The notes under the pieces were generated by a model. It worked only from the letters and a program-made list of their open reading frames with translations, was not told the DNA's origin and did not search any database. This document shows, piece by piece, positions 37,812-47,766 of a stretch of DNA of 64,000 bases. Positions within the stretch are counted from its first letter, which is position 1, and every line of letters begins with the position of its first letter. The position numbers and the translations under genes are program-made. The stretch comes from Vibrio ruber DSM 16370 (GTDB taxonomy: Bacteria > Pseudomonadota > Gammaproteobacteria > Enterobacterales > Vibrionaceae): NCBI RefSeq assembly GCF_900163965.1, contig NZ_FULE01000037.1, positions 19,793-83,792 on the forward strand, in the 5' to 3' direction.

Positions 37812-38432
37812 ATGACCTTCGATTTAAACACCATGCCGACAAGTTTCGATATGCTTCATGCCCTTCTGGCCCTGTGTACCATTGTTTTATTGATTTTCGT
37901 GATGAGCCGGCGGACAAAAGTGGCTGAGAAAATTGTTGAGAAGCCAGTTGAAACCATCGTTGAAAAACCGGTCGAAAAGATTGTCGAAGTGGAAAAAGTT
38001 GTTGAAGTAGAAAAAGTGGTTGAGAAAGTCGTCGAGTCCAAACTGGCAACGGCATCAACCGACGCTGCATTACAATTGCTTGCCCTGTTTCAGAAAGAGG
38101 CACGATTAGTCGATTTTCTTAATGAAGAGATCATCCACTATTCCGATGAAGAAGTGGGTGCTGCTGCCCGTGTGATTCACAGTGGCGGTAAAAAAGTACT
38201 CGATGACTACCTCCGGTTGCAACCGGTTCGTCATGAAGCGGAAGAAAGCCACATCACAGTTGAAGCGGATTTCAATCCACAAGCGATTCGTCTGACAGGC
38301 CACGTCACCGGTCAGGCACCTTATCAGGGTGTATTGATCCACAAAGGCTGGCAAGTCACAGAAATTAACCTCCCGCAAATCGCACCGGACTACGATGCGT
38401 CAATTATTGCACCGGCGGAGGTTGAACTGTAA
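37812..38432 (+). CDS. DUF2760-domain membrane-anchored protein
   Basis: 206 residues. One transmembrane helix near 15-34 (LHALLALCTIVLLIFVM) is followed by a highly repetitive VEK-rich segment (about 40-75, built of IVEKPVE and VVEVEK units), likely an extended or coiled-coil spacer. A conserved DUF2760 domain follows (LQLLALFQKEARLVDFL, VIHSGGKKVLDDYL, QVTEINLPQIAPDYD). It is the first gene of a three-gene operon with two Hsp70 relatives; the stop overlaps the next start (TAATG). I infer a membrane tether or cofactor for these chaperones. Confidence 0.88.
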   Translation: MTFDLNTMPTSFDMLHALLALCTIVLLIFVMSRRTKVAEKIVEKPVETIVEKPVEKIVEVEKVVEVEKVVEKVVESKLATASTDAALQLLALFQKEARLVDFLNEEIIHYSDEEVGAAARVIHSGGKKVLDDYLRLQPVRHEAEESHITVEADFNPQAIRLTGHVTGQAPYQGVLIHKGWQVTEINLPQIAPDYDASIIAPAEVEL

Positions 38433-40288
38433 TGGAACAACATGCGCGTTACTGTGTCGGTATCGATCTCGGAACTACTCACAGCGTGCTGTCTTATGTG
38501 GATATGCACGCTGAAACCCCGCAGGTTAAGGTATTATCCATCCCACAAATGACCGCACCGGGCACGGTTGAATCATTACCTCAGTTAGGTTCATTCGTTT
38601 ATCAGCCCCATGAACATGAAATGTCTCCTAAAGCCCGGATTTTGCCCTGGAGTGATGAACCGCAAGCGCTGGTCGGGGCAATCGCCCGCAATTTGGGGAG
38701 TAAAACACCGATTCGCCTGATCGCCAGTGCCAAATCCTGGCTCTGTCATGGTGGTATCAACCGTCGCGAAGCTTTTTTGCCGGCCGGTAGTCCGGATGAC
38801 GTCAGTAAGCTATCGCCACTGCAGGCCAGTGAACTGTATCTGGCGCACTTACAAAACGCCTGGAACCATCAGTTTCCCCGGTATCCTTTGGCGGAGCAGG
38901 ATGTCACGATTACCATTCCTGCTTCGTTTGATCCGGCAGCCCGTGACTTCACAGCCGAAGCTGCTAAAAATGTCGGCCTCAGCCGCCGGACACTGTTAGA
39001 AGAACCTCAGGCCGCACTCTATAGCTGGATTGATACTCATGGCGATTCATGGCGTGAGCGTGTCAAAATTGGTGATGTGGTGCTGGTCGTTGATATCGGC
39101 GGCGGCACAACCGACTTATCGCTGGTCGAAGTCAAAGAGAGTGACGGTCATCTGGTTTTAGAACGGGTTGCAGTCGGTGAACATATTCTGCTCGGCGGTG
39201 ACAATATGGATCTCGCCCTTGCCTACCGTCTGAAAATGAAGTTGGCGCAAAACGGCCAAGAGTTGCAAGCGTGGCAGATACAAGCGATCACTCACGCTTG
39301 TCGTGATGCTAAAGAAGCACTGCTCAACGATGCACAACTGGATGCGGTCCCTATTGTTGTACCGAGCCGAAGCTCGAAACTGTTTGGTGCCACGCTGAAA
39401 ACTGATCTGACTCAACAAGAAGTCCGCCAGACGCTGGTTGACGGCTTCTTCCCTCAAATCAGCATTGATGAACTGCCTCAGCAAAGAGCCCGTGGCGCTC
39501 TGACCCAGATGGGGCTGCCCTATGCGCAAGATGCCGGGATCACTCGTCATATCGCTGCATTTTTAACCAAACAAGCAGGCGATTCTCCTGAGACTGACCC
39601 GATGATGCCGTTTGGCGGGATTCCCGGTCTGGAAACGTCCGCATCTCCTACATTTATTCAACCCAGCGTAATTTTACTCAATGGCGGAGTGCTCAAATCG
39701 ACGTTACTTGCAAAGCGGCTGCTGGCAACTATCAATCGTTGGCTGACCGATGCCGGGGCGGAGTCAGCCCGCACACTGACCGGCATTAATCTTGATCTGG
39801 CCGTGTCTCAGGGAGCGGCCTATTACGGTGCGGTGCGTCAGGGAAGCGGTGTCAAAATTCGCGGCGGATTAGCCAGTGCTTATTATGTCGGGATTGAAAG
39901 TGCTATGCCGGCAATTCCGGGCATGGCTCCCCCGCTGGAAGCCATGTGTGTCGCCCCTTTCGGGATGGAAGAAGGAGCCAGTATCACCATCAGCCAACGG
40001 GAGTTCGGTCTCGTGATTGGGCAACCGGTTCATTTCCAGTTTTTCGGCTCAACGGTTCGCCGGGATGACGCAGCCGGTACTCATCTGGATACATGGTCTG
40101 CGGATGAGCTGCAGGAACTTCCTGAAATTCAAGTCACACTCCCTGTGACCGAAGGCCGTAAACATGGTCAGATTGTGCCGGTGACTCTTGCAGCCCATGT
40201 CACAGAAGTCGGCACCCTGTATCTCGAAGCGATTGCCACAGATAACAGCCAGAAATGGCATGTCGAGTTTGATGTACGTGAAGGATAA
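38432..40288 (+). CDS. Divergent Hsp70/DnaK-like ATPase, short form
   Basis: 618 residues. The actin-like ATPase signatures are present: YCVGIDLGTTHSVLS at the start, ITIPASFDPAARDFTAEAA near 165, LLEEPQAALYSW, and VVDIGGGTTDLSLVEV near 218. The C-terminal substrate part is short and unlike canonical DnaK. It is translationally coupled to the DUF2760 gene and followed two bases later by a second, longer Hsp70. It is not HscC or HscA. It presumably works as a partner of the downstream protein; clients unknown. Confidence 0.9.
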   Translation: MEQHARYCVGIDLGTTHSVLSYVDMHAETPQVKVLSIPQMTAPGTVESLPQLGSFVYQPHEHEMSPKARILPWSDEPQALVGAIARNLGSKTPIRLIASAKSWLCHGGINRREAFLPAGSPDDVSKLSPLQASELYLAHLQNAWNHQFPRYPLAEQDVTITIPASFDPAARDFTAEAAKNVGLSRRTLLEEPQAALYSWIDTHGDSWRERVKIGDVVLVVDIGGGTTDLSLVEVKESDGHLVLERVAVGEHILLGGDNMDLALAYRLKMKLAQNGQELQAWQIQAITHACRDAKEALLNDAQLDAVPIVVPSRSSKLFGATLKTDLTQQEVRQTLVDGFFPQISIDELPQQRARGALTQMGLPYAQDAGITRHIAAFLTKQAGDSPETDPMMPFGGIPGLETSASPTFIQPSVILLNGGVLKSTLLAKRLLATINRWLTDAGAESARTLTGINLDLAVSQGAAYYGAVRQGSGVKIRGGLASAYYVGIESAMPAIPGMAPPLEAMCVAPFGMEEGASITISQREFGLVIGQPVHFQFFGSTVRRDDAAGTHLDTWSADELQELPEIQVTLPVTEGRKHGQIVPVTLAAHVTEVGTLYLEAIATDNSQKWHVEFDVREG

Positions 40289-40290
40289 TT

Positions 40291-43098
40291 ATGGCGGCAC
40301 AACATTATTTAGTCGGCATAGATTTAGGCACAACCAATACGGTTGTTGCCTATTGTGACAACGGTCAGGATCTGGCCGAGTGTCCGATCCGGCTGTTCGA
40401 AATCGATCAGCTTATCGGCCCCGGAGAAGTTGCCCGAAAACCAACCCTGCCCTCGTTTCGTTTTCATCCGGCACAAGGCCAACTCCCCCCCTCCGACACC
40501 GCTCTGCCTTGGACACATCAGCCGGTTGACGGAGACTTCACTCCAGTGATTATCGGCGAATGGGCCAGAGAACTCGGGGCTCAGATCGAAGGAAGACAGG
40601 TCGTCAGTGCCAAAAGCTGGTTATCGCATCCCGCGGTTGATCGCTACGATGCGATTTTACCTTGGGCCGGTATGCAGGATGTCGAAAAAGTTTCACCGCT
40701 GATCGCCAGCGCCAGTTACCTCAATCATATCCGTCAGGCGTGGAATTATCATCATCCGGCTCACCCGCTTGAACAGCAGGAAATTGTGGTCACTGTCCCG
40801 GCCTCATTTGATGAAAGTGCCCGCAAGCTCACACTGGAAGCTGCAGCACTGGCAGGTATGCCCCACGTCACACTCCTTGAAGAGCCACAGGCGGTCTGTT
40901 ATGACTGGTATACACGCTACCAGTCACAAGCGACCACACAACTCAAGGATGTGTCCGCTATTCTGATCTGTGATGTTGGTGGCGGCACAACGGATCTCAG
41001 CCTGATTTCAGCCTCACTGGTACAAGATGAGCTAAAACTGGATCGGGTCGGTGTCGGTGAGCACTTGATGCTCGGTGGAGATAACATCGACCTTGCGTTG
41101 GCACATCTCGCTGAACAACAGTTTGCTCAGCAACATCAGGGACAGCCGCAAAAACTGAGTGCAGCCCGCCTGAGTAAACTCATTCAGCAAACCCGGAAAA
41201 CCAAAGAGAGCTTACTTGCGGCTCAATCCCCCGAATCAGCCAAAATTACCCTGTTGGGCAGTGGCTCAAAACTGCTGGGGGGCACCAAAAGTATCAATCT
41301 TGATAAAACACAGGTTCGGCAGATGGCGCTGGACGGTTTCTTCCCGCATACCGCTGTCGATACCCTGCCCGCCCAAAGAAAAGGCGCGGTGCTTGAGTTC
41401 GGTCTGCCCTATGCTGCCGACCCTGCCATTACTAAACATATTGCGGCATTTTTAGCGCAACACCCCCATTTAATCCGGACAACAGAGCGGCCGTCAGCGC
41501 CGCTGGGTCTGCTGCTCAACGGTGGGGTTTTCAACAGTGATCTGATTCAACAACGGCTGATACAAATTTTGTCGGACTGGACCGGACAACCGGTGACTCA
41601 CCTCGACAACCCGCATCCCGATCTGGCCGTTGCACTGGGTTCTGTCGGCTACCTTAAAGCCTGCCGTGGGTCACAACTGAAAATCGGCGGTGGTGCAGCA
41701 CGCTCTTATTTTTTGCATTTGGAACAGCGCAAACAAAACCAGTCTCAGGCGCTTTGTCTGCTAGCCAAAGGCACCGAGGAAGGCCATGAAATCCGCCTGT
41801 CAAGCCGTCGCTTTTCTCTCACCCTTGGCGAGCCGGTTCGTTTTAACCTGCTGACCACACGGCATGACAGCCTCAATGGTGCAGCACCGATTCAAAGCGG
41901 GCAACTGATCGATGTAGACCCTGAGTTTTTTTCGCTGTTACCTCCTTACATTACGTCACTTGAACGCACCTCCGATCAAGCGCTGGCTGCCAATCAAAAA
42001 GACCGGGTTGAGGTTTTTCTCTCTACGCAACTCACGCCGGTCGGAACCTTGAAGCTGGAATGTGTTCAGGTTGATGATGAGCAGCACCGTTGGCAGTTGG
42101 AGTTTGAAGTCCGTCATCAATCACACCAGCAAAACGACGCATCGTCTGAAACATCGGGACTGACACAAGCCAGTGAATTGATCACGGCCTTGTACAGCGG
42201 TAATAAAAACAGTGCTATCCAAGCGGATCCCCGGACATTGAGCAAATCGCTGACACGGCTGCTCGGTGAAAAAGATCACTGGGATATTGCCACCAACCGC
42301 CAGCTATTTGACCGGCTGGCGCAAGGCAAAAAAAGGCGCCGCCGCTCCGAAGCCCATGAAAAAAACTGGCTGCGGTTTGCCGGTTTCACCATGCGTCCGG
42401 GGTTCGGTGATCCGGTAGATAGTTGGCGTATTGAGCAAATCTGGTCACTCTACCAACAAGGGATTCAATTTCAGACCCACCAAACATGGAGTGATTGGTG
42501 GACGTTCTGGCGTCGGGTCTGCGGTGGTCTCAACCAGGAGCAACAGGAAACGATTCTGGCCGATATTGCCAAATACCTCCATCCCGGTGCACATAACAGC
42601 AGTAAACAGGCAAAAGCAGCGCAGGAAAAAGGTTATGAAGCAATGGTTCGTCTGGCTGCCTCACTGGAACATCTCGAACCGGAAGATAAGATCTTGCTGG
42701 GCAACTGGTTTATCAAACGAGCCCTTCGTCAGCCCCAATATGCGCAAGCACACTGGTGGGCTGTCGGTCGTCTGGCATCAAGAGTGCTGCTCTATGGCAG
42801 CCGGCATAAAGTAATTCCGCAAGCACAACTCAGTCACTGGTTAGCGGAATTGCTGCAACAGGACTGGAAACAAGAACCGATGATCGGTTTTGCCGCAATG
42901 ATGATGAGCAGGAAAACCGGAGATCGTCAGGTAGATATTACTGATGACCTGCGTACCGCTGTCACGGATAAACTCAAACAGAGCAAAGCACCGCAAAGTT
43001 GGCTGACACTCATCGATGAAATCAGCCAAGTCTGCGAAAGTGATTCAAAACGGATTTTTGGGGAGACTTTGCCAAGTGGATTGCGCTTACTACATTAG
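40291..43098 (+). CDS. Divergent Hsp70-like ATPase, long form with C-terminal DUF3731-type region
   Basis: 935 residues. The N-terminal ~610 residues repeat the Hsp70-like layout of the upstream protein (YLVGIDLGTTNTVVAYCDNG, VTVPASFDESARKLTLEAA, LLEEPQAVCYDWY, ICDVGGGTTDLSL). About 300 additional C-terminal residues are helical and basic in places (AQGKKRRRRSEAHEKNWLRF near 675), matching the DUF3731 region reported with such proteins. The pair probably arose by duplication of one ancestor. The operon ends here with no obvious co-chaperone gene. Confidence 0.9.
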   Translation: MAAQHYLVGIDLGTTNTVVAYCDNGQDLAECPIRLFEIDQLIGPGEVARKPTLPSFRFHPAQGQLPPSDTALPWTHQPVDGDFTPVIIGEWARELGAQIEGRQVVSAKSWLSHPAVDRYDAILPWAGMQDVEKVSPLIASASYLNHIRQAWNYHHPAHPLEQQEIVVTVPASFDESARKLTLEAAALAGMPHVTLLEEPQAVCYDWYTRYQSQATTQLKDVSAILICDVGGGTTDLSLISASLVQDELKLDRVGVGEHLMLGGDNIDLALAHLAEQQFAQQHQGQPQKLSAARLSKLIQQTRKTKESLLAAQSPESAKITLLGSGSKLLGGTKSINLDKTQVRQMALDGFFPHTAVDTLPAQRKGAVLEFGLPYAADPAITKHIAAFLAQHPHLIRTTERPSAPLGLLLNGGVFNSDLIQQRLIQILSDWTGQPVTHLDNPHPDLAVALGSVGYLKACRGSQLKIGGGAARSYFLHLEQRKQNQSQALCLLAKGTEEGHEIRLSSRRFSLTLGEPVRFNLLTTRHDSLNGAAPIQSGQLIDVDPEFFSLLPPYITSLERTSDQALAANQKDRVEVFLSTQLTPVGTLKLECVQVDDEQHRWQLEFEVRHQSHQQNDASSETSGLTQASELITALYSGNKNSAIQADPRTLSKSLTRLLGEKDHWDIATNRQLFDRLAQGKKRRRRSEAHEKNWLRFAGFTMRPGFGDPVDSWRIEQIWSLYQQGIQFQTHQTWSDWWTFWRRVCGGLNQEQQETILADIAKYLHPGAHNSSKQAKAAQEKGYEAMVRLAASLEHLEPEDKILLGNWFIKRALRQPQYAQAHWWAVGRLASRVLLYGSRHKVIPQAQLSHWLAELLQQDWKQEPMIGFAAMMMSRKTGDRQVDITDDLRTAVTDKLKQSKAPQSWLTLIDEISQVCESDSKRIFGETLPSGLRLLH

Positions 43099-43202
43099 TT
43101 CACAACTCATGATTTTCAGGATCCGTCGTTGATTTACTTCGCTGACTGGCGGTGAATTGAAGAGAAAGAAAAGGTGTGGACGGTTTTAGTCTGAAGGGAA
43201 AT

Positions 43203-43224
43203 CCGGGCGAATGATTTCGCCCGG
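43203..43224 (-). terminator. Terminator hairpin between hsp70-like and CARDB genes
   Basis: CCGGGCGAA (43203-43211) pairs with TTCGCCCGG (43216-43224). It is 15 bp after the stop of the minus-strand gene at 43239 and can also serve the plus-strand operon. Confidence 0.65.
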
Positions 43225-43238
43225 AATCAGTCAATGCC

Positions 43239-43907
43239 TTATTTGGCTGAATGACGTTTGAGTAACTTTTCTACGACTTCGGTATTCTCTTCCTGAACTG
43301 TCATACCTTTGATTTCAGGTACACCGGCTCCCATGAAGATATCTGCACTCAATGTACTACGATCCATATAACTTACAGGACCACTCACACTGAGTTGTGA
43401 AGACTGTCCGGCTTGTGCTTCAGCCAGTTCAGCGGCACGGTTGACAACGGTCAGGTTCGCAGCTGCAATGTTGTTATTCTCATTCGTCTCTTTTACTACC
43501 TGACGATAATCAGCATATAGAACAATCAGGTAGTCATCCGCAGGCAGTGACTCAGGAATAGGAAGCGTGAAGCTATAGTTCGAACCATATGGCAATCCAA
43601 TTGGGAGTTCACCGAAAATACCTAACGGCTGGCCATTCGCATCCGCCAGTATAACACCTAACGTTGGTGCCGAACCTGATGTTTGCGGGCAACCCGTTGC
43701 AACTGTAGCGGTAACAGATACTTCACCACCAGCAACAACCGTTGACGGAGAAAGGCTTCCTGAAGCGATCAGCCAGTCAGGTGCGGTACAACTAGCGACG
43801 GTCGGCGCATTGTCTGCGACGGTATTTTCCTGAGTTGAAGCCAATGCTGACTGGCTGCTTAAACCAACTGATGCGATAAGCGCTGCGAATACAGGTGTTA
43901 ATTTCAT
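43239..43907 (-). CDS. Secreted protein with a CARDB-type adhesion domain
   Basis: I set the start at the ATG at 43907 (MKLTPVFAALIASVGLSSQS...LAS) because it begins a clean signal peptide and has GGAAGAA six bases upstream. The longer frame to 43973 adds an implausible leader. The 222-residue product has a mature Ig-like CARDB domain, with SPSTVVAGGEVSVTATV, YSFTLPIPESLPADDYLIVL and KETNENNNIAAANLTVVN. Cysteines in ASCTAPDW and GCPQT may pair. It is probably exported and cell-surface or extracellular. Role unknown; single gene. Confidence 0.8.
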   Translation of the reverse strand: MKLTPVFAALIASVGLSSQSALASTQENTVADNAPTVASCTAPDWLIASGSLSPSTVVAGGEVSVTATVATGCPQTSGSAPTLGVILADANGQPLGIFGELPIGLPYGSNYSFTLPIPESLPADDYLIVLYADYRQVVKETNENNNIAAANLTVVNRAAELAEAQAGQSSQLSVSGPVSYMDRSTLSADIFMGAGVPEIKGMTVQEENTEVVEKLLKRHSAK

Positions 43908-45064
43908 AATATTTCTTCCGTTTTTATAGGCTAATTTAGTTAACATTAATTTCCATCCAATGACGAAAGACAAAAATATTCCAATTGAAATATCAGATAT
44001 CTAAAAAATAATCACCAACTAGAGTAATTATCTCTGAACACTGCATATTTACATTATCAGAAGACTGAGAATGATTATATTTTTGACTTTCCAAGCCTGC
44101 TCCCCTTATATTATCCATCCATTTCAAAGACAAATAAATTCCATATAAGAATAAACAAGCACATATATTATGTGTTGAAAATATACACATCACAATACAC
44201 ATTAGTCACTTTGTTGCATAATAATTAAGAAATGAGAGAAGGATCGAATAACACCTGAAGTGTTGTTTATAATGCTATGAACAATAAATATTCATTTATA
44301 AAATACATTGTATGGGATTAATTTATATAAAAAATAACCAACACAATATCCTAAATACTCACGAGACTGATTGATTCAAACATTACACTCGTTATATCAA
44401 TAAAAAACAAATAGTTAAGTTAAATTAATCCATATGTGTATTATCATAACACCTTATATCAACTGGCAAGGCACTATGAAACGGAAGAAATTCAGCGACC
44501 AGATGTGTCGTTGTCAGCCGATAAATGTTGCAGGATTGGCAGTATGACAGTGTAGCCTGGAACATTACCTGCCACGATCTCAATATAAAAGACAGAGCTA
44601 CTTATTTCAGATAGCAAAATATCGCAAGCATAAAAGTAAACAGTAAAATATAGAGAATAGTCGATATCTCTAATCCATCACCCTCTTTAAGCGATTGAAG
44701 CTCTTATTTATACTATATATTTTGAGCAACAATCAGAAATAGAAAACAATTAAAAATAATTTTATAAAATCAATAACACCACACAAAAAATATCATTCTG
44801 TTATATAAGGAGCCTATAAATTATTAACGTTAATTTTTTACGATAAAAAAGATTTAAACGATAAGTAATATAATTCTGATATTCGGGTATTGAACGATTA
44901 TTTATAAAACATTCAATTTTATATTATTGACTCAGCATTCAATATAGAAATTGATTTTTATTCCATTTTTATATTTACATTACCCTGTTCATCAAATTTA
45001 TATCATGTCGATTGCCCATATGAACCATTAAAGTATTTCAGCAGAACAATGAATGTAATGACTT
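43908..45064. other. Long AT-rich gene-poor region
   Basis: About 1.16 kb with no convincing protein gene. A 69-codon frame at 43993-44202 (minus) is low-complexity and lacks a ribosome site. A tiny frame at 44476-44547 (MKRKKFSDQMCRC...) could be a scrap of an IS3-type OrfA. The only GC-richer island is about 44460-44590. The region ends in a strong plus-strand hairpin at 45065-45090. Confidence 0.5.
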
Positions 45065-45095
45065 AGACAAAGGCGTCTATGCCTTTGTCTTTTAT
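45065..45095 (+). terminator. Intrinsic terminator without an obvious gene upstream
   Basis: AGACAAAGGC (45065-45074) pairs with GCCTTTGTCT (45081-45090), a six-base loop and a TTT tail on the plus strand. No plus-strand ORF precedes it, so it may end a small RNA transcribed from the AT-rich gap. Confidence 0.75.
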
Positions 45096-45210
45096 GCCAC
45101 GATAACCAGCGGATGCACATTGTCATAATGGCATAACGAGGAAAACTCAGAATCGTTTATTCAATAATCGTTGAGTCAATAACAACGGATAGCCCACAGG
45201 CAGCAATCAT

Positions 45211-45912
45211 TCACTGATGAGTTTGAGCAACCCGTTTATCCAGATAGGATTGCTGAACCGTATCCCGGTGATTCAGATACTCATCCAGCCCTGCCTGTCT
45301 TAAGTGGCAGGAAGGACATTCACCACACCCGTCACCGATCACACCGTTATAGCATGTGAGTGTCTGACTTCTGACTAGCGTCAATGCATCATAATGATCG
45401 GCCATTGCCCATGTTTCTGCTTTATTGAGCCACATGAGCGGTGTGACAATTTTCATCTCTCGATCCATCCCTTGAACCAGCGCCCGATTCATAGTCTGGA
45501 TAAATTCGTTACGACAATCCGGATAACCTGAGAAGTCCGTTTCACACACACCGGTAATCACTGATTCGGCTCCAATCTGATAGGCATAAATACCGGCCAG
45601 CGTAAGGAACAGGATATTGCGGCCGGGCACGAATGAATTGGGTAACCCATTGTCCTGTAACGCATGAGAGACCGGGATATCGTCCCGTGTCAGTGAACTG
45701 ATCGCTAATTCATTCAGTAAGCCGACATCCATCACTTTATGGGATTTCACACCTAACTGCTCCGCTAATTGACGTGCGGTCTCAATTTCAAGCCGGTGAC
45801 GCTGTCCATAATCAAAAGTAATCGCATGAACTTCATCATAAGTTTGCAGCGCTTCAACAAGGCAAGTGGTGGAATCTTGTCCGCCACTGAACACAACAAC
45901 AGCTTTTTTCAT
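45211..45912 (-). CDS. queC: 7-cyano-7-deazaguanine synthase QueC
   Basis: Converts 7-carboxy-7-deazaguanine to preQ0 with ATP and ammonia in queuosine synthesis. 233 residues with the PP-loop [17 protein letters not shown] at the N-terminus, [13 protein letters not shown] near 148, and the zinc motif [22 protein letters not shown] (Cys x4, split around residue 190-205). It lies nine bases after queE, so both steps of the pathway are made from one transcript. Confidence 0.96.
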   Translation of the reverse strand: MKKAVVVFSGGQDSTTCLVEALQTYDEVHAITFDYGQRHRLEIETARQLAEQLGVKSHKVMDVGLLNELAISSLTRDDIPVSHALQDNGLPNSFVPGRNILFLTLAGIYAYQIGAESVITGVCETDFSGYPDCRNEFIQTMNRALVQGMDREMKIVTPLMWLNKAETWAMADHYDALTLVRSQTLTCYNGVIGDGCGECPSCHLRQAGLDEYLNHRDTVQQSYLDKRVAQTHQ

Positions 45913-45921
45913 AACAATTCC

Positions 45922-46596
45922 TCAGGCAATACACAGATACTTATGCGTCTGAATCGATAAACGCCAATTGCGTTCGATACACACTTCAATACATAACTCA
46001 GTCGCTCGTGGTTTCTGGCTAATCGGTTGTAAAGCAATAATTGTATCATCGGCAACCGGTGTCCGGTGCAGTAAATGATCGAGTTGCTCAATATCCTTAC
46101 GTGTGCCGACAGGATGCTTAATTTCGTTTGCCCGCAGAAGTGCACTTTCCAGCACGGGTAAGCGGCCTTTCATGGCTATTTTAGGTGACACTGTCACCCA
46201 GGTGTGAACCGAAACCTGAATGTCGGCGGTACCACTGGTTTCAATCTGACAACGACAACCGATGGTTTCAAATGCAGTGGTTAACGCTGTCAAATCATAG
46301 AGGCACGGTTCTCCACCGGTAATCACAATATGTTTCGCTGTATAGCCTTGGCGGTGATAACAATCGATGATTGCTTCAGCACTCATTTGACACCAAAGCG
46401 GGCTATCCTGAGTTTTGACGATAATCTCTTCAACAGCGCGTTGATCCTGCAGCTCGGTATCCCAAGTCTGTTTGGTATCACACCAAGCACATCCCACCGG
46501 GCATCCTTGTAAGCGAACAAAAACAGCAGGGACACCAGTAAAGACACCCTCACCCTGGATAGTTTGAAAGATTTCATTGACTCTATAAATACTCAA
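45922..46596 (-). CDS. queE: 7-carboxy-7-deazaguanine synthase QueE
   Basis: Radical-SAM enzyme making CDG from carboxytetrahydropterin. The TTG at 46596 is the likely start: AGGA lies six bases before it and the resulting 224 residues match E. coli QueE (223). The frame also opens at ATG 46620 but without a ribosome site. Motifs: YRVNEIFQTIQGEGVFTG and FVRLQGCPVGCAWCDTKQTW with the CxxxCxxC-type cluster (CPVGCAWC), then VITGGEPCLY. First gene of the queE-queC pair. Confidence 0.95.
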   Translation of the reverse strand: MSIYRVNEIFQTIQGEGVFTGVPAVFVRLQGCPVGCAWCDTKQTWDTELQDQRAVEEIIVKTQDSPLWCQMSAEAIIDCYHRQGYTAKHIVITGGEPCLYDLTALTTAFETIGCRCQIETSGTADIQVSVHTWVTVSPKIAMKGRLPVLESALLRANEIKHPVGTRKDIEQLDHLLHRTPVADDTIIALQPISQKPRATELCIEVCIERNWRLSIQTHKYLCIA

Positions 46597-46820
46597 AATG
46601 AATCCTAATTCAGCGGTCATATTATGCGAGTCGCAGACCTTAATAGATGCTTGTCAGAAGGTCAAATTATACCTGAGGTTATGCTTGTATTTGAGTTGAA
46701 ACTCCCTCATATTGGTGCGTCTTGAGAGGGGTACGTCTTGGCGTTCATTCTACCGATAGAATCCCGTTCCACTCTTGTTATTTTTAGTCCCACATTTTCT
46801 GAAATTACCGGTGATAAAGC

Positions 46821-47627
46821 ATGTATAAACTGATTGGACTCGACATGGATGGCACGCTGCTAAACAGTCAAAAACAAATTTCGCCCCGCACTCAGGCTGC
46901 GATACAGGCAGCAAAAGATAGGGGTGTCCGAATTGTTTTGTCCTCTGGCCGACCAATTGAAGGGATGCGTGCCTACCTTGAGCAATTGGGCTTGAATCGT
47001 GAACACGATTACGTCGTTCATTATAACGGGTCATTTGTTGAAAATGTGCTGACCGGTGAAATTATTCGCCAGCAGGTTGTCAGTGCCGATGATGTCAAAA
47101 CTATTGGCCGAACCGCCCGAGAACTGAACGTTAATACCCATGCCTTCAGCCAAAAATTAGGGCTGATTACTCCCAAAAGTACCAAATACACACGTCTGGA
47201 AGCTGAGATCAATGGGATTGATATTCATGAAATCGATTTTGAGACGCTGGCTGATGATCACCCGATGATTAAAGCAATGATCGTTGATGAACCCGAAAAA
47301 CTTGCGCAGGCCTACCAAAACTTGCCCGCAGCGATCATCGAACGATTTACGATTGTCCAGAGCGCCCCCTATTTTCTTGAATTTCTCAACCCACAAAGCA
47401 ATAAGGGATTCGGTATTCAGGCGGTGGCCGAGCGGTTGGGCATTCCGGCAGCACTTGTGATGTGTATCGGTGATGCAGAAAATGATCATCACATGCTCGA
47501 ATATGCAGGTTTAGGTATTGCGATGGGAAATGCCATGCCGCAAACCAAAGCAATTGCGGACGACATCACGGCAAGCAATGATGAAGACGGTGTCGCACAA
47601 GCCATTGAAAAATATGTGTTGGGGTGA
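46821..47627 (+). CDS. yidA: Cof-type HAD-IIB sugar phosphatase YidA
   Basis: 268 residues with HAD motif I IGLDMDGTLLNSQKQI, motif II VLSSGRP, the C2-type cap, and motif IV MCIGDAENDHHMLEYAG. Length and sequence fit YidA, which dephosphorylates sugar phosphates such as erythrose-4-phosphate and mannose-1-phosphate. Divergent from queE, with a 224-bp gap that shows no riboswitch I can recognise. Confidence 0.9.
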   Translation: MYKLIGLDMDGTLLNSQKQISPRTQAAIQAAKDRGVRIVLSSGRPIEGMRAYLEQLGLNREHDYVVHYNGSFVENVLTGEIIRQQVVSADDVKTIGRTARELNVNTHAFSQKLGLITPKSTKYTRLEAEINGIDIHEIDFETLADDHPMIKAMIVDEPEKLAQAYQNLPAAIIERFTIVQSAPYFLEFLNPQSNKGFGIQAVAERLGIPAALVMCIGDAENDHHMLEYAGLGIAMGNAMPQTKAIADDITASNDEDGVAQAIEKYVLG

Positions 47628-47766
47628 AATATCATCCCACTCCGGAGATAAAATAAACCGGAGAGAGCAACGCCATACCAACGCCCGTCCGGGCAATCAT
47701 TCCACGGGTCTGTATTGATTGAAAGCACCGGAGATTAAAACATCGGCGCTTTTTACCGCTTTACCT

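Noticed and set aside
43993..44202. 69-codon minus-strand frame in the AT-rich gap
   Set aside because: Biased composition, no ribosome site, no family resemblance.
46597..46820. preQ1 riboswitch in front of queE
   Set aside because: The short A-rich tail and C-rich loop of preQ1 classes are not visible in the leader on the minus strand.
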